In this document: positions 8,288 to 17,842 of the stretch, one piece after another
Layout: each line of letters begins with the position of its first letter
Numbering within the stretch: position 1 is the first letter of the stretch
NCBI GenBank assembly: GCA_018644665.1
Contig: JABGQA010000070.1
Coordinates: 12,364-76,363 of the forward strand
Length of the DNA stretch: 64,000 bases
Reading direction: 5' to 3'
Origin: Candidatus Poribacteria bacterium
Lineage (GTDB): Bacteria > Poribacteria > WGA-4E > GCA-2687025
Made by a program: the position numbers and the translations under genes
Notes under the pieces: generated by a model
The model's database searches: none
What the model saw: only the letters and a program-made list of their open reading frames with translations
Told to the model about the DNA's origin: nothing

Positions 8288-9220
8288 CTAGACTTCTTGC
8301 TTACTGCTTCGCAAGAGATACAAGGTCACGACGAGGAGAGAGAGGATGATCGCCGCAGACATCTGGAAGGAGATCACCACGCCCATGAGCGCGGGGAACA
8401 GCAGGATCGCGGCGACCATCGCGCCTTCCAGCGCGAAGTAGCCGTTGCGCTCGGTTTGGTCCCGGAGCAATGGCACGCGTGTCACGACCGTCGCCGCGAA
8501 CGCCACGGCGATCCACACCGCGTAGTACGGGCTCTGCCCAAGCAGCAGGGGTACGGATGCCACGACGAACGCCGCAAGTGTCGCCACCGTCGATGCGGCC
8601 AGCGCGACGCCGCGGCCCAACTGCAGCGGCGTAGTCGTCACGCCGAGCGATGCGTCGCGGTCGATGTCCTTGAAGGTGCTGGTAACGTGTGTGCCGAAGT
8701 CGTAGAGGAATGTGGCGCCGAACGCGAACCACACCAGATACGGAACGTGGCCGGAAACGCACACGGCCCCAAAGACGCTAAGCAGGCCAATCCCGAACGG
8801 TAGCGACAGGCTGCCCCACACGCCGCGCATCTTGAGGTGCGCGTTGTACGCATGCGAGAGCGCGATGAGGACGAGCACGAGCAGGCCCGCCTTCCAATGC
8901 ATCGCGAAGCCGAGACCGACGCACGTGATGTAGAGGCCGCTCGCGAGCCGCATCGCGTCCGCCGGGCGCACGCGGCCCGATGGGATCGGCCGGCCTGGGT
9001 TCGCGATGTCGTCCTGCGCGCGGTGGAAGTAGTCGTTCTTGATCATGCCGGCGAAGTACCCGAGCAGCGCCGTAAGCAGCGCCACCGGGGCCCGCCAGTT
9101 CCACCCGAATTCGTGCGTGCCGAGCACGATACCGGGCAATGTCGCGACAATCGGGATCGCGAAGAGAGGGTAGCGCACCAGCTCGAGGTACGCGTGGAAT
9201 GTCCGTGCGACGCTTCGCAT
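8288..9220 (-). CDS. UbiA-family membrane prenyltransferase
   Basis: A 310-residue polytopic membrane protein with eight to nine hydrophobic helices. The first Asp-rich motif is N62-D63-x6-D70 (NDYFHRAQDD) followed by NPGRPIPSG; the second is DIDRD in the cytoplasmic loop after helix 4. Both are hallmarks of Mg-dependent UbiA prenyltransferases, which attach a polyprenyl chain to an aromatic or other acceptor in quinone, heme or lipid synthesis. The acceptor cannot be told from sequence. ATG at 9220 places the first motif at the usual distance from the N-terminus; the reading frame extends upstream to 9322 without signal for translation. Confidence 0.85.
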   Translation of the reverse strand: MRSVARTFHAYLELVRYPLFAIPIVATLPGIVLGTHEFGWNWRAPVALLTALLGYFAGMIKNDYFHRAQDDIANPGRPIPSGRVRPADAMRLASGLYITCVGLGFAMHWKAGLLVLVLIALSHAYNAHLKMRGVWGSLSLPFGIGLLSVFGAVCVSGHVPYLVWFAFGATFLYDFGTHVTSTFKDIDRDASLGVTTTPLQLGRGVALAASTVATLAAFVVASVPLLLGQSPYYAVWIAVAFAATVVTRVPLLRDQTERNGYFALEGAMVAAILLFPALMGVVISFQMSAAIILSLLVVTLYLLRSSKQEV

Positions 9221-9341
9221 GTGGCATTGTCCGGGCCAGTAAGCCGACGCGTGTCCGTACCCTATCACCCACGCCACCCGGCGGCAACGCGCCTCGCCCG
9301 AGTAACGCAAGGCGCGTGCCACCGCGCGAGCCCGTGCGCGA

Positions 9342-10547
9342 TCAGTCGTCGATCGCGCCGTAGACCAGGGGCTGAAGCGCCTGATGGTCGTCGAGGTGGT
9401 CGGCGGGGAAGACCTGAGACATCTTGATGGCGATCAGTTCTTCGACCGGGTCGATCCAGAACGTCGTGTGCCAGTACCCACCCCACAGGTAGGAACCGAC
9501 CGGCAGTATGTCGCTGCTGCGTCCCGCGTCCGCGTGTACCGCGAAGCCCAACCCGAAGCCGTAGCCGGGTCGTTCCGCAGCGTGCAGGTCGCCGACGTGG
9601 TTCTCGCGGACCAGGTCCACTGTGCGTCGGCTCAGCAGGCGCGCGTCGCCAAGGTGGCCGCCGTTGAGCATCATCTGCAGGAACCGCGCGTAATCCGTGA
9701 TCGTGGAACACAGACCCGCGCCACCCATGAATAGGGTTCCAGGGCCTTTGTACGGGTAGTCGGACTCCACGTGTTCGAGCGCGCCGCTGTCCCGTCGTGT
9801 GTAGACGCTCGCAAGGCGCGCGACTTTCTCGGCCGGCAGGAAGAAGTGCGTGTCGCTCATACCGAGCGGCGCCAGGATGCGCGCCTCGAAGAACGCGTCG
9901 AGAGAGGAGCCCGACACGACCTCGACCAGCCTCCCGAGGACGTCCGTCGACACCCCGTATGCCCAGCCCTCGCCGGGATGGAAGAGGAGGGGCACCGCGC
10001 CCAGTCGCTTCACGGCCGCGCCGATGGTGTCGTCAGTGTTCTCGAATCCGGCGGGAATCCCGGCCTTGCGATGGCACTCGCCGAGGGGCTCGGGGTCTCC
10101 GTAGGTATATCCTGACGAGTGCGTCAACAGATGCCGCACGGTCACGGGGTTGCGGGCCGGCTCGACGTGGTATCCGTCCGGCGAGTCGTCACGGGCTATG
10201 ACCTGGACGTCGCCTAGCTCGGGCAGGTAGTTCTCGATGGGATCGTTCAGATGAACGCGGCCCTCCTCGAACAGCATCATGACGGCGACGCTGGTGATCG
10301 GCTTGGTCATCGACGCAATCCGGTACAGCGTGCTGGGATCGATCGGTTCGGCCCGCGCGATGTTCGCCATGCCGAACGAGCCCACGTGGACGATCTTCCC
10401 ACGCCGCGCGATGAGCGTCGCCGCCCCGGCCATCTCCTGCCGATCGATGTAGCCCTGCATTGCCTGCGACAGACGCTCCAGTCGCGCCGACGACATGCCC
10501 ACGTCTTCCGGCGCCGCCACCGGCAGCGTGTCCGCGAGTTCGCCCAT
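9342..10547 (-). CDS. serine hydrolase of the class C beta-lactamase/esterase family
   Basis: A 401-residue protein with the S-x-x-K motif at Ser79-Lys82 (ASMTKP) and a Tyr motif Y-G-V-S at 197-200 in place of the usual Y-x-N. It has the HLLTHSSGYTYG segment typical of esterase EstB-like and D-aminopeptidase-like members. No signal peptide is evident from the chosen ATG (10547), so a cytoplasmic esterase or amidase is more likely than a secreted beta-lactamase. It is divergently arranged with the dehydrogenase gene at 10704. The family is certain, the substrate is not. Confidence 0.85.
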   Translation of the reverse strand: MGELADTLPVAAPEDVGMSSARLERLSQAMQGYIDRQEMAGAATLIARRGKIVHVGSFGMANIARAEPIDPSTLYRIASMTKPITSVAVMMLFEEGRVHLNDPIENYLPELGDVQVIARDDSPDGYHVEPARNPVTVRHLLTHSSGYTYGDPEPLGECHRKAGIPAGFENTDDTIGAAVKRLGAVPLLFHPGEGWAYGVSTDVLGRLVEVVSGSSLDAFFEARILAPLGMSDTHFFLPAEKVARLASVYTRRDSGALEHVESDYPYKGPGTLFMGGAGLCSTITDYARFLQMMLNGGHLGDARLLSRRTVDLVRENHVGDLHAAERPGYGFGLGFAVHADAGRSSDILPVGSYLWGGYWHTTFWIDPVEELIAIKMSQVFPADHLDDHQALQPLVYGAIDD

Positions 10548-10703
10548 GCTCCGTTGCCCTCCCGTGGTCGTGTGCGTTGGCCGGGGCCGACCGTACCGGT
10601 ATGCGCCGGCGGGCGCAATCGGCACGCGAATCGAACGCCCTCGCCCTATGCCCACGCGCGTGCCCGTGCGACAATACGCCGACCCCACACGAGAGGATCA
10701 GGC

Positions 10704-11810
10704 ATGGCGAAGTTGCGTATGGGCATGGTCGGGTGCGGCGACATAAGCGACCGTTTCTTCAAGATGGCGCGGGAAGTCGACGACGCGGATTTCGTCGCGA
10801 CGTGCGCCCGACGCCTGGAGAATGCCCGCCGCAAGGGCGAGGAATACGGCGTAAGCAGCCACTACAGCAGCTACGAGCGCATGATGGACGAGGAGAACCT
10901 TGACGCGGTCTTCGTGACCACTCCGCACTCGGTCCACGCCGAAGTGTGCCTCGCGGCGATCGAGCGCGGCCTGCATGTGCTGAACGAGAAGCCGATGGCG
11001 ACGTCGCTCGAGGATTGCCGGGCGATGGCTGACGCCGCCGAAGAGGCCGACGTGACTTTCATGGCCCTACCGTACGACCAGAACGGCGCGATACTCACCG
11101 CACAGTCGTTGCTGCGCGAGCGGTACATCGGCAAGATAACTGGCGGGGAAGCGTGCCTGAACATCCCCGGCCCGCCGCGCGACAATTGGTATTACGACAG
11201 GTCCGTCGCCCACGGCGGCGCGATGCTGGACTGCTTTGTGTACCCGGCCGGCCGTGTGACAGCTCTTCTCGGCGGAGCGTCGCGCGTCACCGGGATGTCG
11301 AACACGCTCATCCCGAAGCGGATCGTGGGCGACGGGAAGCAGGTCAACTCCGACGTCGACGACAATGTGACGCTCGTAGTCGAATACGCCGGCGGGCAGC
11401 ACGTCGTGATACGGTCGCTGTGGGGCGCGGCGTACGCCGAGAACTCCACGACGATCTACGGGCGTGAAGGCTCCGTGATCCTCCCTGGCGACGGTCGTGT
11501 GATCCTGCAGCGGCGGGACGGTGTGTGCGATGTGGACGGCGCCGAGCCGACGGGGTGGCGCGGATGGAGCGGCTGCTTTACCGTCCCCACCGTGTCTGGT
11601 GTCGAGAACATGACGGAGCACTTCGTGCGGTGCATCCTCGACGACGAAGAGCCGACCTGCTCCGGCGCGCGCACGTTGCACGTGCACGAGATCATGTTCG
11701 CCGGGTACGAGTCTGCAGAGACAGGACAGACCGTGACCCTGTACACCGACTACGAACCATGGCACGACCTCGACCCCGCGATCTTCGACACCCGCGGGGA
11801 GTTCATCTAG
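10704..11810 (+). CDS. Gfo/Idh/MocA-family oxidoreductase
   Basis: A 368-residue NAD(P)-dependent sugar or cyclitol dehydrogenase. The N-terminal Rossmann motif is MVGCGDIS, and the catalytic Lys lies in NEKPMATS. The C-terminal alpha/beta domain carries the substrate pocket (GGAMLDCFVYPAG). ATG at 10704 is preceded by GAGAGG eight bases away. It is followed by a glyoxalase gene with its own promoter-like sequence. Similar enzymes at 20860 and 44172 are only distantly alike, so they probably act on different substrates. Confidence 0.88.
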   Translation: MAKLRMGMVGCGDISDRFFKMAREVDDADFVATCARRLENARRKGEEYGVSSHYSSYERMMDEENLDAVFVTTPHSVHAEVCLAAIERGLHVLNEKPMATSLEDCRAMADAAEEADVTFMALPYDQNGAILTAQSLLRERYIGKITGGEACLNIPGPPRDNWYYDRSVAHGGAMLDCFVYPAGRVTALLGGASRVTGMSNTLIPKRIVGDGKQVNSDVDDNVTLVVEYAGGQHVVIRSLWGAAYAENSTTIYGREGSVILPGDGRVILQRRDGVCDVDGAEPTGWRGWSGCFTVPTVSGVENMTEHFVRCILDDEEPTCSGARTLHVHEIMFAGYESAETGQTVTLYTDYEPWHDLDPAIFDTRGEFI

Positions 11811-11828
11811 GACGGCGCGAAAGCGTGT

Positions 11829-11857
11829 TTACCGGCCTGCGGCCGGCTGCGTATACT
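11829..11857 (+). promoter_or_regulatory. candidate housekeeping promoter of the glyoxalase gene
   Basis: A TATACT -10 box at 11852-11857 follows a weak -35 (TTACCG, 11829-11834) at 17 bases. It lies 45 bases upstream of the glyoxalase start, in an otherwise empty gap. Confidence 0.35.
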
Positions 11858-11902
11858 GGCCGCCGACCGCTCGCCACACCAACTACGAGAAAGGCATGCC
11901 CA

Positions 11903-12289
11903 ATGGCCGTACTGATGCACACGCGCATCCGGGTCAGCGACCTCGATAGCAGTATCGAGTTCTACACGAAGCATTTAGGCTTCGAACTGCAGAACCGCAA
12001 CCCCAACTCGCCCGCCGGGAACGAGATTGCGTTCCTGACGTTGCCGGGCAACGACCACGCGGTCGAACTGACGTACTCGCCGGACTACGAATTGGCCGTT
12101 CCCGAGGATCTCATGCACTTCGCCATCGGCGTGCCGGACCTGATCGCCTTCTGCGACAAGCTCGAGAAGGACGGACTCGAGATATGGCCGGACGGCTGGC
12201 GAGAGAAGTTCGCGGCAGGCAACAAGATGGGGTTCGTCGACGACCCCGACGGCTACGAGATCGAACTGCTAGAGCGCAAGGACGCGTGA
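11903..12289 (+). CDS. gloA: glyoxalase I (lactoylglutathione lyase)-like protein
   Basis: A 128-residue VOC-fold protein. All four metal ligand positions of GlxI are present: His6, Glu55, His72 and Glu121. MHTRIRVSDLDSSIEFY at the start and HFAIGV in the middle match the family. It should isomerise the hemithioacetal of methylglyoxal and a thiol. ATG at 11903 has GAGAAAGG about nine bases upstream. A strong hairpin follows at 12313. Other VOC isomerases are possible, but full ligand conservation favours GlxI. Confidence 0.85.
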   Translation: MAVLMHTRIRVSDLDSSIEFYTKHLGFELQNRNPNSPAGNEIAFLTLPGNDHAVELTYSPDYELAVPEDLMHFAIGVPDLIAFCDKLEKDGLEIWPDGWREKFAAGNKMGFVDDPDGYEIELLERKDA

Positions 12290-12312
12290 CCTGAGCGCCA
12301 TTCCCAACGTAC

Positions 12313-12351
12313 GCGATGAAGGCGAGCCCGCGCGGGGCTCGCCTTCATCGC
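12313..12351. terminator. strong bidirectional hairpin between convergent genes
   Basis: A perfect 16-base-pair stem (12313-12328 with 12336-12351) and a 7-base loop lie between the glyoxalase gene (+) and the isomerase gene (-). There is no clear T-tract, but the position between convergent genes fits a shared terminator. Confidence 0.75.
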
Positions 12352-12374
12352 TGTAGAGCCGTGGCGATGCCGTC

Positions 12375-13178
12375 CTAGCTATCGAAGTACGGCGCGAGTC
12401 CGTCGTATGTGCGCTGAGCAACGTCGTCCACGTCGTCGAGCGACATGTCCTTGGTCCCGACTATCTCGACGACCGCGCGATCCGTCTGCGGCACATCGCG
12501 CATCGCTGCGGCGATGTCGGCAAGCGGCAACGCGCCGCCGCCCGGGATCTGATTCGCCACTGCGCCGATGGGCTTCTCGCGACCGAGAGTGTCGCGGATC
12601 CGGAGCGTAGCGATATGCGGCGCCAGCGCCTTGACTGAAGCGACCGGATCCTCCTCCGCGTCGGTGCGCCATATGTGCGAGGCGTCCCAATTGAGCCCGA
12701 TGGCGTCGCCGTCCACCTCGCCCATGAAGCGGGTCGCGGTCGGCGTGCTGTACACGCTGCTGCCGACGTGCGGCTTAATGCTGATTTTGACGCCAACGCT
12801 CTTGGCGTATTCACCGAGCGCGCTCACGTATTCGACGGCGTGCTTGAAGTCGTCCTCGTCATCGGCCTTACCGGGAGGACCGGTCGAGATCGCGGGAGCA
12901 CCGAGTGCGGCCCCGATGTCGAGTAGCCGCTTGAACTGGTCAGCATCGCCAATGCGCCCGCTGGCCCCGATCGACTCGATGGCCAGTCCGTTCTGCGCCA
13001 GCGACGCGCGAATCCCAACGACCTCGGCGCTGAGGGCGTCTGGGTCCAGATGCGGCGCCATCCCACCGATCGAGCACAATTCCACCGAGGTGTAGCCGAT
13101 CTTCGAAATCCGCTGCAAGGCAGCGTTAAGGGTATGCCCACCATACAGAATGGTGCTGCATCCAAGCTCCAGGGCCAT
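12375..13178 (-). CDS. sugar phosphate isomerase/epimerase (xylose isomerase-like TIM barrel)
   Basis: A 267-residue AP-endonuclease-2/xylose-isomerase-like TIM barrel. It shows the strand-end pattern of the family: GYTSVELCS, IGLNWDASHIW (metal Asp and His) and VVEIVG near the end (metal Glu). ATG at 13178 is preceded by AAAGGA. Members isomerise or epimerise keto-sugars or inositol derivatives; the substrate is unknown. It sits between glyoxalase and a serine hydrolase and ends at the shared hairpin. Confidence 0.85.
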   Translation of the reverse strand: MALELGCSTILYGGHTLNAALQRISKIGYTSVELCSIGGMAPHLDPDALSAEVVGIRASLAQNGLAIESIGASGRIGDADQFKRLLDIGAALGAPAISTGPPGKADDEDDFKHAVEYVSALGEYAKSVGVKISIKPHVGSSVYSTPTATRFMGEVDGDAIGLNWDASHIWRTDAEEDPVASVKALAPHIATLRIRDTLGREKPIGAVANQIPGGGALPLADIAAAMRDVPQTDRAVVEIVGTKDMSLDDVDDVAQRTYDGLAPYFDS

Positions 13179-13258
13179 GGGGTTCCTTTCAGTGCCGAGT
13201 GCTTCTCCGGGTCGCCGCCGCGAGTTTACGTGGCGGTTCACAGAGTGTCAATCCGATG

Positions 13259-14287
13259 TCAGCGCACTGCGTCGCACAGGATAACAAGTAGCTCGTTCTG
13301 CAGCGCGACGCGTTCCGATTCGTCGTCTAGGCGGGTCCACACGCCCGGATTCGCGCTCGCGACCATCCCGAGGCTGGGGCAAACCCACGTCATCTTGGCT
13401 CCCGCGCCAAGAGCGGCGAACGAATCCCGCGGCAGGTCGGGCCACTGCTTCCCGTGGTCGTTGACCCAGAAGCCGAGGCCATATTTCCAGTGGGATTCCG
13501 GTTCATTCGTCAGGATGTCGGCGTTGGTGACCGTGGCGGTGCGCATGTAGTCCGCGGGCACGACCTGCCGGCCCGCCCATGACCCGTGGTTCAGCCATAG
13601 GTGCCCCGCCCGCGCCGTGTCCCGCGCCGTCGAGGACACACGCAGGGAGTGCCCGAAGATGTGCTTCTTGGCCTGCGGCGGGTGGTCGAAGTCGGTGTAG
13701 AAGTGTCCCCACGACCCGTCTATCGGGTCGCGCATCCTGTCCTCGACGAGCTTGGCGAACCCCGGGAGCCGGTCGGGGTGGGCGCTGTCGTACAGGGCGC
13801 ACGCCGTCGCGACGCCGTTCGTGAGGATGTTCATGCCGTACGTCTGGTAATGGAAGACCTTGCCGGGCTCCTCGCCAGGCTTCATGTACCCTGACGTGTT
13901 CCCGATCAGCTGACGGAACGTGATGTCGCGATCCTCTGGGAAGGGATGCCGCCCGACTTTGGGTCCCTCGTCCTCGCCGATATCCATCATCTCGGGGTAG
14001 TAGTCCACAGCGCGGGCGTCCAGGCTGGATATGGCGCCCTCGTCCACGGCGATGCCCAGGACACTCGAGTAGTACGACTTCCCGGAGGACGACTGGTTGA
14101 TCTGCCGGTCGGGATCAATGCCCTGCCCCCACTCCGCGACCATGTAGCCAAACCGGGTAACGACCCACCGGAACGCGGTCCCGTCAGCGGCTTCGGCGAC
14201 CCGACGGCCCAGCTCCTCGACCTTCGTCGGCTGCAGGCCGGCGTCGGCCGGTGATCTGCGCGTCCACTGCCGTCCCGGGAACGTCAT
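13259..14287 (-). CDS. serine hydrolase, class C beta-lactamase-related
   Basis: A 342-residue protein with S-x-x-K at Ser67-Lys70 (SSSGKSYYSS) and a Tyr motif in YQTYGMN, in the order found in class C beta-lactamase-related hydrolases. It lacks a signal peptide from the chosen ATG (14287). It is only distantly related to the hydrolase at 9342-10547. The divergent gene at 14432 begins about 145 bases away, with a promoter-like sequence between. The substrate is unknown. Confidence 0.8.
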   Translation of the reverse strand: MTFPGRQWTRRSPADAGLQPTKVEELGRRVAEAADGTAFRWVVTRFGYMVAEWGQGIDPDRQINQSSSGKSYYSSVLGIAVDEGAISSLDARAVDYYPEMMDIGEDEGPKVGRHPFPEDRDITFRQLIGNTSGYMKPGEEPGKVFHYQTYGMNILTNGVATACALYDSAHPDRLPGFAKLVEDRMRDPIDGSWGHFYTDFDHPPQAKKHIFGHSLRVSSTARDTARAGHLWLNHGSWAGRQVVPADYMRTATVTNADILTNEPESHWKYGLGFWVNDHGKQWPDLPRDSFAALGAGAKMTWVCPSLGMVASANPGVWTRLDDESERVALQNELLVILCDAVR

Positions 14288-14386
14288 GTCCACACGTGAC
14301 CTCCTGAGCGGCCGAGGTTGAGCCGGAACCCGCAGACCCGGCGGGCGCGACCATACCACGCGGCGCGGACGCACACGCGGAGCGCC

Positions 14387-14416
14387 TTGTCGGAGCGCCC
14401 AGATGACGCGTACACT
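14387..14416 (+). promoter_or_regulatory. candidate promoter of the TPR-transglutaminase gene
   Basis: TTGTCG (14387-14392), an 18-base spacer and TACACT (14411-14416). The expected RNA start near 14423 leaves a very short leader before the ATG at 14432 or 14444. Confidence 0.35.
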
Positions 14417-14431
14417 TCTACAACGACGAGC

Positions 14432-17400
14432 ATGCGCACCGGCATGACTACCACTCGGGAAACTCCTGCTGTGTACCGACCGCAGGCGATCGCATTCGCG
14501 GCCATCCTAATGGTGCTCGGATACCACGCGGGTTGTGGGGCCGAGCTACCCATCGCCGCGCGCCCTCTCCCGCCTGCGCCTTGGCCCGACCTGGTGAATG
14601 ACGCCAACACGCACATAAGTGTGGGGGCGTACGCCTCGGCGATCTCTCTGCTCGAACAGTCCCTCGACATCCGACCCGACGAGCCCGACGTGCTCTACAA
14701 GCTCGGCGAACTTCTGTCGTCTATGGGTGACCACGACGGCGCGCGCCGCTATCTCTCGGCGTCGCTCGCCCTGAGCGACGACATAACCGTTCGCAACTAC
14801 CTGGGTTTCGTCGAGGAATCGGCCGGAAGCCATGCTGCTGCTGCGGCGCAGTTCGAACGTGTGATCACGACAGAGCCGCAGAACCTGTACGCGCTGGCGC
14901 ACTTGGGGCTCGCTTATACCCAATCCGGCCGTCTCAACGAGGCGTTCGCGGCCCTCGAGGCCGCCCACGGGCTCGACCCGACGCGGGCGTCGCCCGACAC
15001 CGCAGACTTGGACTTCTACCTGGGCCTGGCGTATGAGAGCGCGGGACGGCTTCCCGACGCCGTCGAGGCGTACGCGCGTCTCGTGCTGGCCGCCCCCACG
15101 GATCGCCGCCCCTACATGCGGCTCGGGGCGATCCACGAACGGCTGGACGACCTCCCGGGAGCCAAAAAGCAGTTCGAACACGCCTACGCGCTGGACGCTG
15201 CCGACGAGGAGGCGCGCGCCCAGGTGGAGCGATTGGCGGCCCTCATCCAGGACGGGTCACAGGAGACCGTCGATGCGGTGCCGGCCGTGCGCATTCTGCC
15301 AGATGACGTCGCGGACAGGGTACTCACGGCGCCCGGGCTCGAGGAATACCCGGGCCACGACGCGGTGGTTCTACTCAGCAGGTCCGAGCATGAGATCACA
15401 CCGACAGGCCGGACGAGGTTCTCGACGCGTCAAGTTGTGAAGCTGCTGCATAGACGCGCCTTTGGCGCGTACGGCGAGGTCGCGATCCCGTACAACTCGT
15501 CGTCGCAGAACATCGGCGTGAACATCGCCCGCGCCGTCCTGCCCGACGGGACGGTGGTGCCCGTTGGCCCTGACAGCATTCACGACGTCACGCCCCCAGA
15601 AGCGCTTACGTTCAACCTCTACTCGGACTCGCTGTGGAAGGTCATCTCGTTCCCGGCGTTGGCCGAGGGCGTGATTCTCGAATACCAGGTGACGGTTGAG
15701 GACAAGGTCGGGCGTGGCAACACGAACAACCTGTGGTTCTGGGGCGCGATGACGTTCCAGGGCCCTCACCCGACGCTGGCCAGCCAGTACGCGTTGCGAA
15801 CGCCCAACGGGGTGCCGTTCGTGTGGAAGGCCTACCAGTGCGAACTGCAGGCGAAGATTAGCCCCGAGCCCGACGACAGCGGCATGGTCCAGGGGCCCGA
15901 GATAACCTACACGTGGGAATACGGCGCCACCCCGGCCCAGCGGCCGGAGCCCAACGGCCCACCCGCGAACGACCTCCTACCCCGGCTCGCCTTCTCGTCT
16001 GTCGAGGATTGGGACACGCTCCACGACTGGTATCGCTCTCTTCTCACCGATCGGACGACGCTCGATGGGCGCGTGTCCGAGGCCGTGGCCGAGGCGGTGG
16101 ACGGAGCCGTCGACCACACCGCGCGGCTGCGTGCGCTCGCGCAGTTCGTCGCGACCGAGACGCGATACGTGGCTATCCAGCTTGGCCAGGGGCAGTTCCA
16201 GCCGCATCCCGCGGCAGACGTATTGCGCCACCGGTACGGCGACTGCAAGGACAAGTGCGCGCTCCTGATGACGATGTTCCAGGCAGTCGGGGTGAAAGCA
16301 CTCCCCGCGCTCATCAACCCCTCCTACGCGGGGTCGGATGTGGACATCGACTTGCCTTCGCTGGGGCAGTTCTCGCACATGATCCTCGCGGTTCCAGACG
16401 CGTCATCGCCGGGCGGGTACGCATGGGTCGATCCGACGGACGACACGATGCCGTACGGACGTCTCCCCGCAAGCGATCAGGGGCGGACGGCCATGCTCAT
16501 CACCGACGACGCCCCCGTGTGGGTCCAGACGCCCGTGGACGGCGCAGATACCAACCGGTACGACTGGACGCTCACACTCGGCGCCGACGACGACGGAGCC
16601 GTGTACGGCTCCGAGAACCTGACCGCCACGGGAACACACGCGAGCGATGTGCGTCGCGCTTACCAGGCTGTTCCACCAACGGGCCTTCCCGAATACCTGA
16701 GGTCGCTCATGAGCCCGGAATACCCGGGCGTCATCGTGGACAACGCGCAGATCGCAGGCATGGACGACCTCGCGGAGCCGTTCGCCATCACAGCGGACTT
16801 TAGCCTGCGCGCGTACGGGACGAAAACCGACGACACGTGGACGGTGCCGATACCGAGCGCAGGTCTCAGCGCGTACGCGGCGATGGTCGTGGAGCCCGAG
16901 CGGGCGGAGCCCATCGTGTTGGGCGTGCCCAACGCTCTGACGCGCACCGTCAGCTTGGAGCTGCCCGACGGTTTCGAAGCGGAGTTGCAGGAACCCTTGC
17001 TCCTGCAGACGGAATTCGCGTCTCTAAGCCGGGAGCTCGTAGCCGAGGGCTCCACCGTCGTCTACGAGATGCAGCTCGTCATACGCCAACACACCGTGCC
17101 GGCGGAACGGTACGGAGCGGTGCGTGCGGTGTTCGAGGCCCTAGCGCGCGAAGAGGACGCGGCCATCCTACTGCGCCGGGCGCCGGCGCAACCGCGCGCC
17201 GCGGCCTCGCCTCAGGACGCCGCCGAGTTGTTGGACCGGTGGCGCGCCGCCTGGGTAGCAGGAGACGGCGAGGCGCTCTTGGCGCTGTACGATGACGGAG
17301 CCGTCGTTCACCGGGTTGCGACACACGCGACGCCGGACCCGATGGTGGGTATCGAGGAACTCTCAGCGCACCTTGAGCACCTCGATCGGCTGTACGAGCG

Positions 17401-17842
17401 CGTAGAGGTGGAGGTCGAGAATGTCGCCGTTACACGGACAAGCGAGGCGTCCGCGACGGTCACCTTCGACCAGACGTTCCGCGGGTACGCGCGGGCCGGA
17501 GACACGCGTGCACGGTACGCCGACCGTGGCGCAAAGACCGTCCAGATCGCCAATGGGCTGATAGTCCAGGAATCGTGGACTGCGGGCGCGGACCACGACA
17601 CGGGCGGGCCGTTCTACCTACAGGTCGCCTCGTTCCGCCGTCAGGCCCGCGCGCGAAGCCTCATGGATACCCTCGGCCCGGGCGCGCGCCTGGAGAGCGC
17701 GCGACTTGCGACCGGCCTGTGGCACCGCGTCGTCGTCGGCTCCTACCGCAGCGCGGCTTTGGCAGCGAACGCGGCGCAGTCGATCCAGGCCATCTCGGGG
17801 GCAGCCCCAATCGTGCGCAGGATCACCAGTCGTGTCGATTGA
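14432..17842 (+). CDS. multidomain exported protein: TPR, DUF3857, transglutaminase-like, SnoaL-like, SPOR
   Basis: A protein of about 1136 residues. After a hydrophobic export segment (AIAFAAILMVLGYHAGC) come five to six TPR units. A DUF3857 beta domain follows (about 330-540). Next is a transglutaminase-like core with Cys605 in RYGDCKDKC, a His in FSHMI and an Asp in WVDPTDD. After a DUF3858-like beta region there is a SnoaL/NTF2-like segment (RWRAAWVAGDGEALLALYDD). The last 75 residues are a SPOR domain (FYLQVASFRRQARA; HRVVVGSYRS) that normally binds denuded peptidoglycan. The protein is therefore probably periplasmic or surface-exposed. ATG 14444 is an equally plausible start. Its end overlaps the trmB start by 11 bases. 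The enzyme substrate is unknown. Confidence 0.82.
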   Translation: MRTGMTTTRETPAVYRPQAIAFAAILMVLGYHAGCGAELPIAARPLPPAPWPDLVNDANTHISVGAYASAISLLEQSLDIRPDEPDVLYKLGELLSSMGDHDGARRYLSASLALSDDITVRNYLGFVEESAGSHAAAAAQFERVITTEPQNLYALAHLGLAYTQSGRLNEAFAALEAAHGLDPTRASPDTADLDFYLGLAYESAGRLPDAVEAYARLVLAAPTDRRPYMRLGAIHERLDDLPGAKKQFEHAYALDAADEEARAQVERLAALIQDGSQETVDAVPAVRILPDDVADRVLTAPGLEEYPGHDAVVLLSRSEHEITPTGRTRFSTRQVVKLLHRRAFGAYGEVAIPYNSSSQNIGVNIARAVLPDGTVVPVGPDSIHDVTPPEALTFNLYSDSLWKVISFPALAEGVILEYQVTVEDKVGRGNTNNLWFWGAMTFQGPHPTLASQYALRTPNGVPFVWKAYQCELQAKISPEPDDSGMVQGPEITYTWEYGATPAQRPEPNGPPANDLLPRLAFSSVEDWDTLHDWYRSLLTDRTTLDGRVSEAVAEAVDGAVDHTARLRALAQFVATETRYVAIQLGQGQFQPHPAADVLRHRYGDCKDKCALLMTMFQAVGVKALPALINPSYAGSDVDIDLPSLGQFSHMILAVPDASSPGGYAWVDPTDDTMPYGRLPASDQGRTAMLITDDAPVWVQTPVDGADTNRYDWTLTLGADDDGAVYGSENLTATGTHASDVRRAYQAVPPTGLPEYLRSLMSPEYPGVIVDNAQIAGMDDLAEPFAITADFSLRAYGTKTDDTWTVPIPSAGLSAYAAMVVEPERAEPIVLGVPNALTRTVSLELPDGFEAELQEPLLLQTEFASLSRELVAEGSTVVYEMQLVIRQHTVPAERYGAVRAVFEALAREEDAAILLRRAPAQPRAAASPQDAAELLDRWRAAWVAGDGEALLALYDDGAVVHRVATHATPDPMVGIEELSAHLEHLDRLYERVEVEVENVAVTRTSEASATVTFDQTFRGYARAGDTRARYADRGAKTVQIANGLIVQESWTAGADHDTGGPFYLQVASFRRQARARSLMDTLGPGARLESARLATGLWHRVVVGSYRSAALAANAAQSIQAISGAAPIVRRITSRVD

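Noticed and set aside
12313..12351. The 16-pair inverted repeat as the end of an insertion sequence
   Set aside because: It is a single hairpin between convergent genes, with no transposase or second copy; terminator is simpler.
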